Shown piece after piece: positions 1 through 6,184 of a DNA stretch of 14,114 nucleotides (position 1 is its first letter; every line of letters starts with the position of its first letter). The stretch is from assembly GCA_007131535.1 (NCBI GenBank), contig SLQI01000249.1, forward strand, positions 1-14,114, given 5' to 3'. Position numbers and translations under genes: made by a program. This DNA comes from Balneolales bacterium (GTDB taxonomy: Bacteria > Bacteroidota > Rhodothermia > Balneolales > Natronogracilivirgulaceae). A model generated the notes under the pieces. That model was not told where the DNA came from, made no database searches, and worked only from the letters and a program-made list of their open reading frames with translations.

Positions 1-25
1 CCGTAACGGAGAGATCTTTTAAAAC

Positions 26-100
26 AAGCAACTACCTCTCCACAAGATTCTACCAACTGTAGTCAAATAAAAACAGCAGTTGATGGCTGTGTAGTTGCTT
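26..100. repeat. Nested inverted repeat / hairpin
   Basis: AAGCAACTAC (26-35) pairs perfectly with GTAGTTGCTT (91-100). Inside it, CAACTG (54-59) pairs with CAGTTG (77-82). The result is a two-storey stem with unequal internal loops. No T-run follows on either strand, so it is not a standard terminator. It could be a folded RNA, a mobile-element end or an operator; the sequence does not decide. Confidence 0.4.
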
Positions 101-198
101 ATTTGGCGACAGCTCCCTCCACTCCGGTTCGATAAACATCGAAAGTATAAATCACAAGATAGCCTCACCTCCCGTGCCATTGACAGATGTTTTTAGCC

Positions 199-226
199 GC
201 GGATCTGCACGGATCAAAGCGGATTT
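199..226. repeat. Short 10-base periodic GGAT repeat
   Basis: GGAT occurs at 201, 211 and 221, exactly 10 bases apart, each preceded by GC or AC. It resembles the degenerate 'atccgtg...atccgcgg' intergenic repeats seen in many environmental genomes. That comparison is from memory. No function is assigned. Confidence 0.35.
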
Positions 227-608
227 TATGGGCTATGTGTAAATAACTCTAAGTCCGGAACGTAGTGGAGGACGACCGAACATAGCCCTGCCACAGGCAC
301 AGGCGACCGTTGCGGAGCATAAGGTCGGGGTACGAGGATCACTCTCCACTCAATATCCCGAGGCAAAACCGATGAACCTGCTATAAATGGCCGCCGAGGG
401 ATGCACGGGAAAGCGCCGGCCATCTACGACGCGAGGACGCGTGGTGATAGTGGGCCGGTGCGGGGACGCATTCGGCCGGCGTTTAGGTTTTTTATGCAGG
501 TTTATGTCACCTTTTCAACAGTGCCAACGAAGGTGGGATTAGGATCTCGGGATGACATGGTTGCTGGGGGAAACAGCGCGGCTTCGTCGCGCGAAAAAAG
601 TCTTAATT

Positions 609-662
609 GTGTTTCATTTTCCTGGGAAAACAAAATTTTAAATAATAGTTGTGCAACACGCA
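609..662 (-). mobile_element. Possible insertion-element end, remnant
   Basis: Read on the minus strand, this segment leaves the loop of the truncated left hairpin of REPIN copy 1. It matches the right edge of the window in inverted orientation: 647-668 is the exact reverse complement of 14042-14063 (22 bases), and 609-621 is the exact reverse complement of 14085-14097 (13 bases), with 25 versus 21 bases between the two blocks. Beyond these blocks the two sequences diverge. The ATG inside the 13-base block opens only four codons (M-K-H-N) here before a stop, so this copy does not encode a transposase. The family is not identifiable. Confidence 0.45.
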
Positions 663-872
663 CTTCAGCCGACGGTTGTACGGCTCCCGCAAAGTTATGG
701 GGCTTTAGCTCCGAAATGGTAGGTAGACATAAATTGAAAATCCTTCCATGCAGGGATACCTCGGTTTGAAGAGAGGGATGGCTGGAATTGTGATGCAGGA
801 GCGGGAACGGTGCGGGGCTAAAGCCCCGCGTTTATATGAGGGGGGCGCTTAACCGTTGACTGAAGTCAACGG
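663..872. repeat. REPIN-like four-hairpin repeat, copy 1
   Basis: About 90% identical to 13843-14047 and in the same orientation. Hairpins in order: half of an outer hairpin (663-675, arm GCCGACGG with the TTCA loop side present, other arm missing); an inner hairpin 698-713 (loop TTTA, degenerate); an inner hairpin 812-829 (arms GCGGGGC/GCCCCGC, loop TAAA); and a complete outer hairpin 853-872 (arms CCGTTGAC/GTCAACGG, loop TGAA). Loops TTCA and TTTA on the left mirror TAAA and TGAA on the right, the head-to-head layout of a REPIN. Such palindromes are typically moved by RAYT (Y1) transposases; no RAYT gene is in the window. Confidence 0.75.
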
Positions 873-1165
873 AAATGGATGAGTGCGTAGCTGATAACTG
901 ACAACAGTGTTAGGTTGTCAATCCCTGAATCAGCTAACATACAGCGTTGCGATACCTATATTGCATCAAACCGGTACGTATCTATAGCTTGATTAATTTT
1001 TCAGCAACCAGTAACAGACATCACATTTACCCAAAGCCGCCGACTGGCGGAGAATCCCGGGTTAGAGGGCTATGACGTTTCTTTTAGAAATTCAGGCGTT
1101 AATATGCAGTTCGGATTTTTCGGAGTGTGCTCAATAATGATGCAGCACTTCCCTCACATAACAAA
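873..1165. other. Gene-free spacer before the Rrf2 gene
   Basis: No coding frame is supported. It contains two small stems: TGACAAC/GTTGTCA (899-905 with 914-920) and CCGCC-GACT-GGCGG (1037-1050). Neither is followed by a T-run. The Rrf2 promoter begins at 1166. Confidence 0.5.
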
Positions 1166-1194
1166 TTGATTTAAGATTAAAAGCTCTTTATAAT
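1166..1194 (+). promoter_or_regulatory. Sigma-70-like promoter of the Rrf2 gene
   Basis: TTGATT (1166-1171), a 17-base spacer and TATAAT (1189-1194) match the classical -35/-10 layout. The expected transcript start near 1201 gives a leader of about 30 bases before the ATG at 1230. This differs from the TTG-N20/21-TAnnTTTG promoters elsewhere in the window. Rrf2 regulators often repress themselves, but I see no convincing dyad overlapping this promoter. Confidence 0.55.
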
Positions 1195-1229
1195 CGTTTC
1201 CTCTTAAAACCTGAACTACCTAATGGGAA

Positions 1230-1694
1230 ATGCGTATGATTCTATCCCGCGCCTGTAATTATGGGATACTTGCGTCTTTATATATCGCTAAAGAAGAGCG
1301 AACCAAAACCGGCTACACCTCAATCCGCCATTTGAGTGAAGAGCTGAATATTTCTTTTCATTTCCTCACCAAAATACTGCAAACACTTACAGCCGAGGGT
1401 ATACTCCATTCTCATAAAGGACCTAAAGGCGGGGTAATGCTTGCCCGTAACGCGGATGAAATTACGATACTCGATCTGGTATATGCGATTGACGGGGAGG
1501 ACATCTTTACCGAATGTGTTCTCGGTTTGCCCGGATGCGGCAATGAAGAACCCTGCCCGATGCACTTCCAATGGGCGGAAGTCCGTGAAAATCTCAAAGA
1601 TATGTTTGAGCACAAAACACTTGCTGAAACCGCGGGCGAAGTCGAAGAAATGAAGTTACGGTTGTCTAATTTCGTCAGGGGTGAAAAACAGTAA
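1230..1694 (+). CDS. Rrf2-family transcriptional regulator, probable Fe-S sensor
   Basis: A 154-residue winged-helix DNA-binding protein, the usual length for Rrf2 regulators (IscR, NsrR, CymR). The N-terminus (residues 3-20, MILSRACNYGILASLYIA) is the typical Rrf2 opening. The helix-turn-helix covers about residues 30-58, and the wing motif KGPKGGVML is at 63-71. Three cysteines, C96, C103 and C109, lie in the C-x6-C-x5-C context ECVLG...GCGNEEPCPMH. In IscR and NsrR the equivalent cysteines bind an iron-sulfur cluster, so a redox, NO or Fe-S status sensor is likely; the ligand is not shown. Two ATGs are possible (1230 and 1236) and the second may be the true start. It converges with the permease gene, and no iscS/suf, nitric-oxide or cytochrome gene lies nearby to suggest its regulon. 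Confidence 0.93.
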   Translation: MRMILSRACNYGILASLYIAKEERTKTGYTSIRHLSEELNISFHFLTKILQTLTAEGILHSHKGPKGGVMLARNADEITILDLVYAIDGEDIFTECVLGLPGCGNEEPCPMHFQWAEVRENLKDMFEHKTLAETAGEVEEMKLRLSNFVRGEKQ

Positions 1695-1733
1695 CATTTT
1701 GGACTGCTCCAAGTTACTGCATCTCATAATGAT

Positions 1734-4277
1734 CTACACCGTCTCTGCCCGCAAGGTTTCCAGAGAAGGTTTGCGGTAAACGCCCCGGCTGTTCAGGCTG
1801 CCGATTAACAGTGTAAGCAACACCACGGCAACAAGCGTTACCAGAATCGGCTGCCAGGTGGTGATGAAGGGTACTTCAAACACGACCAATGCCAACACCC
1901 AGGTAGCTGCGGTAGCGAGAATCAGTCCGGTAAGTGCCGAGAGCAGCCCCAGCACGGCGTACTCAACAGCAAGAATAGCGGTTACCTGCCTTGACGATGC
2001 TCCGAGGGTTTTCAGCAATACGGTTTCTTTCAAACGTTGGTAACGACTGGTCATAATCGCGCCGAACAGGACCACCAGCCCGGTAAACACACTAAATAGG
2101 GCCATGAACTGAATAACGTAACCCACCTTCCCCAGAATTTCATCCACCGTTTCAAGAATGAGTTCGAGGTCCAGTGCGGAGACATTCGGCAGCTCAGCAA
2201 TCATTTGAGATTGTATTTCAGCGGATACCTGCCTGCTTTCTGCATTGGTTACCAGCACATGAAACTGGGGGGCATCCTCCAAAACCCCGGAGGGAAAAAC
2301 AAATATGAAATTGGGTTGAACCTGCTGCCATTCCACTTCCCTCAGAGATGTGATTTCCGTCTCAAATACCACCCCCTGAAGCTCAAAGTTGATCCGGTCT
2401 CCGAGATCCAAATCCATTTGTTCAGCCATCCCTTTGGCCATGGATATCGGGATTACACCTTCGCCGTCAAAAGTGCTCTGAAAATTGCCTTTAACAATTT
2501 CCTCACCCCGGGTAAGCGAATCCCGGTGGGTAACTCTCAACTCGCGGGCATAGATCCAGTCCGGCACGGTTCGGTCACCGCTATCCCGGATTGACTCAAG
2601 GGGTTCACCGTTAATCTCACGCATGCGCATCGTAACGATCGGCACCTCCTGCACAATCGGCATACCGCGATCCTTAAGTTTGGTCTTCGCCGGTTCAAGC
2701 TGGTTGGTCTGGATATCGTAGAACACCAGGTTCGCCCGGCTTTCCTGCTGGGTAAGCCGCACCTGATCAATCAGTACATCCCGGGTCATGTAGAGTGTGC
2801 CAATCAGAAATGTGCCGAAACCTACGGCCAGCAACAGAATCACAGTCTGGTTGTTCGGGCGATAGAGATTGGAAATCCCCTGCCTCAGCAAATACGGCAT
2901 TCCGGGCCGGATGAGTTTCTTCGCCAGTTTAATCAACCCGAGAGCCGTCAAATAAAGCAGCCCGAATGCGGCAAAAACCCCGCCGGCAAAACCGAGTCCA
3001 TAATCTACCCGCCCGGTTTGCTGGATGGAAAAGGCAATTATTAACAGCGCGAGTATCGATGCTATAATCGTCCGTAATCCGCGGGCTGACCCGGTCTGTC
3101 CGGACTGTTCCGCTGAACGCAACGTCAACAGTGGTGAAACATCCCTGATCGCGACCAGCGGCAAGAGCGCAAACAGCGAAGCGGCAACCGTCCCGATGAT
3201 GATACCCTGCAGAACCGGCAAAAAGGCCAGGCCGGGTTCCAGATCAACGGGGATAAAGTCATCCATTAACACGGGCAGATAGTACTGCAGGCCGGCTCCA
3301 ATTACGGAACCGACAAGCGCCCCGGCAAGCCCCATCATAATGACCTGTACCAGATAAATGGCGAACGTTTGCCGGCTGCTTGCTCCCAGACATCGCAGAA
3401 CTGCTATCCCTCCCAGCCGCTGTCTGATGTAGGTATGCACCGCGCTGGCTACACCGATGCCTCCCAAAAGCAGGGCGATGAAGCCCACCAGATTGAGAAA
3501 CCGGGTCAGGTTAAGAAAGGCTTCACCAAAATCCTCCTTCCGGCTCTCCGGGGTTTCAGCCCGAACGCGGTTGGCTTCAAGTGTAGCTTCTATTTCTGTT
3601 TTCAGTGCTTCTGCATCCCGGCCGTCATCAAACCGAAAATGGATATACCGAAATACCTGACTGCCGCGGTCCAGCAGTCCTGAGGAGGCGATATCATTCA
3701 GAGGTATAAAAACGCGCGGCCCTGTTAAACCGGCAACGGCAGACTCACCGGGAATTCCGGTGACTTCGGCATCAATTACATAGCTTTGATTTCCGATGAT
3801 AAGGGTATCACCCCGCTCAAGATTCAGTTGATAGAACAGGGTCTGATCTACCAGGGCATGAGATCTCCCCGTCTCTATTCGGTTGCGTTCCCGCGGTACG
3901 GTTTCCAGCTCCCCGTAAAACGGAAAATCCGGCTCAATCGCCCGGATACGTGCCAATCGGGTTTCACCGTCTTTGGCAGACCGCACCATGGAGTTAAATT
4001 GAATTTCTTTAGTCCTGTGCCCACCTATTGAATCCGCCAGTGCAAGTATTTCATCACTAAACTCCATACGGCTTTCGAACATCAGATCAGAGCCCAGAAG
4101 CTCTTTGGCCTGATCATCAATAGCGCTGCGGAGCGTGTACCCGAATGAATTGATGGCCACCAGCGCCGCTACCCCAAGCGAGATACAGGATAAAAAGAGA
4201 ACCAACCGGCCACGTTGCGTTCGGCTTTCTCTCCATGCCATCAGCCAGGTCCATTTATCAAACAGGGAGTGAAACAT
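1734..4277 (-). CDS. ybbP: YbbP-like FtsX-family ABC transporter permease
   Basis: An 847-residue inner-membrane permease, the expected partner of the ATPase encoded 50 bases upstream. About ten hydrophobic helices are visible: one near residues 25-46, three around 255-375, two around 400-450, one near 475-495 and three in the last 130 residues. A large periplasmic domain lies between helices 1 and 2 and another between helices 7 and 8. This double FtsX/MacB-type arrangement is that of YbbP, which is about twice the size of LolC/E or MacB permease halves. The C-terminal motif LLKTLGASSRQV and the earlier VLRCLGASSRQT are the paired cytoplasmic coupling segments of the two FtsX units. E. coli YbbAP has been linked to moving hydrophobic substrates out of the inner membrane; the substrate here is inferred. 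The start is the ATG at 4277; M13 (MAWRES) is an alternative. No strong Shine-Dalgarno is present. Confidence 0.9.
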   Translation of the reverse strand: MFHSLFDKWTWLMAWRESRTQRGRLVLFLSCISLGVAALVAINSFGYTLRSAIDDQAKELLGSDLMFESRMEFSDEILALADSIGGHRTKEIQFNSMVRSAKDGETRLARIRAIEPDFPFYGELETVPRERNRIETGRSHALVDQTLFYQLNLERGDTLIIGNQSYVIDAEVTGIPGESAVAGLTGPRVFIPLNDIASSGLLDRGSQVFRYIHFRFDDGRDAEALKTEIEATLEANRVRAETPESRKEDFGEAFLNLTRFLNLVGFIALLLGGIGVASAVHTYIRQRLGGIAVLRCLGASSRQTFAIYLVQVIMMGLAGALVGSVIGAGLQYYLPVLMDDFIPVDLEPGLAFLPVLQGIIIGTVAASLFALLPLVAIRDVSPLLTLRSAEQSGQTGSARGLRTIIASILALLIIAFSIQQTGRVDYGLGFAGGVFAAFGLLYLTALGLIKLAKKLIRPGMPYLLRQGISNLYRPNNQTVILLLAVGFGTFLIGTLYMTRDVLIDQVRLTQQESRANLVFYDIQTNQLEPAKTKLKDRGMPIVQEVPIVTMRMREINGEPLESIRDSGDRTVPDWIYARELRVTHRDSLTRGEEIVKGNFQSTFDGEGVIPISMAKGMAEQMDLDLGDRINFELQGVVFETEITSLREVEWQQVQPNFIFVFPSGVLEDAPQFHVLVTNAESRQVSAEIQSQMIAELPNVSALDLELILETVDEILGKVGYVIQFMALFSVFTGLVVLFGAIMTSRYQRLKETVLLKTLGASSRQVTAILAVEYAVLGLLSALTGLILATAATWVLALVVFEVPFITTWQPILVTLVAVVLLTLLIGSLNSRGVYRKPSLETLRAETV

Positions 4278-4327
4278 CAGGGGATTGATCCAAAAGTTTA
4301 ATGTAATGGGTGAGGATGTGTCTCAAT

Positions 4328-5029
4328 TCACAGATTCTGGGGTTCATTTTGCAGATCTCTTTCAAGAACTCCGCCTGAGAGCTTGAGTATCCGGCCTGTA
4401 CGACTTGCCAGCGACATATCGTGGGTAACCAGAACCAGCGTAGTTTCGTGGTACCGGTTGAGATCAAACAACAAATCTATGATCGTACTGCTGGTTTCGG
4501 AATCCAGATTTCCGGTCGGCTCATCCGCAAACAGCAGCCGGGGGCGGTTGATAAAAGCGCGGGCAATGGCAACACGCTGCTGCTCACCTCCGGAAAGCTG
4601 GGTGGGATAGTGGTCGAGCCGGTCCCTCAAACCAACCTGATCCAACAGCTCTTCAGCCCTTCCGGCGATATTTCGTTCTTTGCGCAGCTCAAGCGGTACC
4701 ATTACGTTTTCCATCGCCGTAAGCGTCGGCAATAACTGAAAAGTCTGAAACACAAAGCCGATATATTGGTTGCGTAGTTGCGCACGTTCATCCTCATCGA
4801 GCGGGCTGATGTCGGTATCGTTAATCCGGATTGTGCCGGAGGTAGGCCGGTCCAGCCCTGCACACAGGCCGAGCAGTGTAGATTTTCCGCTTCCGGAAGG
4901 TCCTACAATTGCACACGTTTCACCGGGAAACACCGAAAACGATATATCGTTTAAAACCGTCAGGGAACGGGTACCGCTCGGGTAGGTTTTACAGATATGC
5001 TGAACTTCAAGTATAGGTGAATGCGACAT
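4328..5029 (-). CDS. ybbA: YbbA/LolD-like ABC transporter ATPase
   Basis: A 233-residue cytoplasmic nucleotide-binding subunit with all motifs intact: Walker A GPSGSGKST (43-51), Q-loop Q95, signature LSGGEQQ (145-151), Walker B LLFADEP (165-171, catalytic E170), D-loop NLD (174-176) and H-loop H203. It belongs to the LolD/MacB/YbbA branch that powers FtsX-type permeases by mechanotransmission. It is followed on the same strand after 50 bases by the YbbP-like permease, so the two are probably co-transcribed and form one transporter. Its ATG (5029) overlaps the longest reading of the divergent esterase gene head to head, as in the E. coli tesA/ybbA pair, so the promoters must lie inside one another's coding ends unless the esterase starts further in. 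Confidence 0.94.
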   Translation of the reverse strand: MSHSPILEVQHICKTYPSGTRSLTVLNDISFSVFPGETCAIVGPSGSGKSTLLGLCAGLDRPTSGTIRINDTDISPLDEDERAQLRNQYIGFVFQTFQLLPTLTAMENVMVPLELRKERNIAGRAEELLDQVGLRDRLDHYPTQLSGGEQQRVAIARAFINRPRLLFADEPTGNLDSETSSTIIDLLFDLNRYHETTLVLVTHDMSLASRTGRILKLSGGVLERDLQNEPQNL

Positions 5030-5773
5030 AATTCGGATAGATTAAACGACGATGAAAACACCAGCTGCGGCAGCGGCGTTTCCGGTTGGCTTTGTCGCAC
5101 AGATAACGCCTTTTTGCCGCGCTTCTTACAGGGCATTCCCTTTTGCTGGCTGATTTTTCTGGTGATGCTTCTGATGCTGGCCGTATCGGCTTATGCAGCC
5201 GAACAACCCAGGGTGGTGTTTCTGGGTAACAGCCTTACCGCCGGATATCAAATAGATGAAAATGATGCCTTCCCCGCTTTGATCCAGCAGAAAATCGATG
5301 AGCGCGGATGGAATTACCGGGTTGTGAATGCCGGCGTCAGCGGGGATACCTCGGCCGGAGGGTTGAGCCGTATCGATTGGCTGTTGAACCAGCCTGTATC
5401 GGTCATGGTCATCAGCCTGGGAGCAAACGACGGATTGCGCGGGCTCGACCTGGATCAAACCAAAGAGAACCTGCAAAAAATTATCAACGCGATTGAGGAC
5501 AAGCGTCCTGATGCCCGCATCATTTTGAGTGGTATGGAAATTCCGCCAAATTTAGGAAGCGAATACGCCGAACAATTCCGGGAGATTTTTCCCCGGCTGG
5601 CCGAAAATAACGATGTTGAGTTGATCCCCTTTCTGCTTGAAGGTGTTGGTGGGGAAGAAGCCTATAATCTGGATGACGGCATCCACCCCAATCCGGAGGG
5701 GCATAAGATCATTGCCGGGAACGTATGGGACGTTCTTGAGCCGGTTCTCAGCGAAACCGCGCGAACTCCCTGA
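5021..5773 (+). CDS. tesA: TesA-like SGNH arylesterase / lysophospholipase
   Basis: An exported serine hydrolase of the GDSL/SGNH family, up to 250 residues in this reading. Block I is GNSLTAGY with nucleophile S71 (Asn replaces the usual Asp of GDSL). Block II glycine is in NAGVSGDTSAGG (103-114), block III is GAND (134-137) and block V is DGIHPN with D219 and H222. All catalytic positions are present. A hydrophobic segment at residues 39-57 ending in AYAA is a signal peptide, so the enzyme acts in the periplasm. E. coli TesA cleaves acyl-CoA, lysophospholipid and aryl esters; the true substrate here is unknown. The first ATG (5021) leaves 31 polar residues ahead of the signal peptide and overlaps ybbA by 9 bases. 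A TTG at 5114 (L32) would give a normal signal peptide and free an 85-base divergent promoter region, so the start is uncertain. Confidence 0.9.
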   Translation: MRHNSDRLNDDENTSCGSGVSGWLCRTDNAFLPRFLQGIPFCWLIFLVMLLMLAVSAYAAEQPRVVFLGNSLTAGYQIDENDAFPALIQQKIDERGWNYRVVNAGVSGDTSAGGLSRIDWLLNQPVSVMVISLGANDGLRGLDLDQTKENLQKIINAIEDKRPDARIILSGMEIPPNLGSEYAEQFREIFPRLAENNDVELIPFLLEGVGGEEAYNLDDGIHPNPEGHKIIAGNVWDVLEPVLSETARTP

Positions 5774-5796
5774 TGCATCAAGAGCTTTACCTCACC

Positions 5797-5980
5797 GGTC
5801 ACCTCCGACCAATCAAAAATCTGATTTCACAAATCGTTAATCTGCTATCCGTTGGTTTTACCTCGATGTCGGCGTATGGGCTAACAATTTTTGCTTTACC
5901 TCTGCCATCTGAGCCGGGTTTGGCGGATTAACGATAGCAGATTAACGAGATCAGATTTTTGATTGGCAGGTCACCTCCGA
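5797..5980. repeat. MITE-like element with 12-base direct repeats
   Basis: GGTCACCTCCGA occurs at 5797-5808 and again at 5969-5980 in direct orientation. Just inside are perfect inverted repeats: 17 bases (5809-5825 with 5950-5966) and 14 bases (5835-5848 with 5934-5947). The middle of about 85 bases codes for nothing. This is the layout of a small non-autonomous transposable element with a target duplication. The long transcript hairpin could also stop transcription leaving the esterase gene. The direct repeats might instead be part of the element; a second genomic copy would decide. Confidence 0.65.
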
Positions 5981-6184
5981 ACAACAACACAAATAACCCG
6001 CACCAATCCACGGATAAAATATTTACAAATCGAAAAGCTGTGCAATCTGCTCATACCGAAAGCGCTTTTCGTTCGTATCAAAAGTGGTTTCTCAAAAAAA
6101 TTATCAGAGCGGTGTGAAATTATTGATTCGTTTTTAACTCTCAGGTTATCATCGCACGAAATCAAAACAAAAAATATTTGTAAG

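Larger units (their letters stand above)
1..608. other. Gene-free left edge
   Basis: I see no believable gene here. Open frames of 65 and 122 codons cross the GC-rich part (about 250-490), but they have no family resemblance, no start context and a composition driven by high GC. The stretch holds a nested hairpin (26-100), a short periodic GGAT repeat (199-226) and, at its right side, sequence leading into the end of a possible insertion element. The GC-rich patch differs from the AT-richer DNA on both sides, so this may be a mosaic of mobile-element remnants. That is inference. Confidence 0.5.

Noticed and set aside
226..769. Two overlapping open frames at the left edge (65 codons minus, 122 codons plus)
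   Set aside because: They cross a GC-rich patch and the repeat, one runs through the hairpins of REPIN copy 1, and neither shows family features or a start signal.
1230..1694. Minus-strand frames opposite the Rrf2 gene
   Set aside because: They are shadows of a gene with full Rrf2 features on the plus strand.
5963..6184. N-terminal extension of the DUF5916 frame
   Set aside because: It starts at a TTG inside the MITE-like element and is not protein-like, whereas the GTG at 6185 opens a clean signal peptide.
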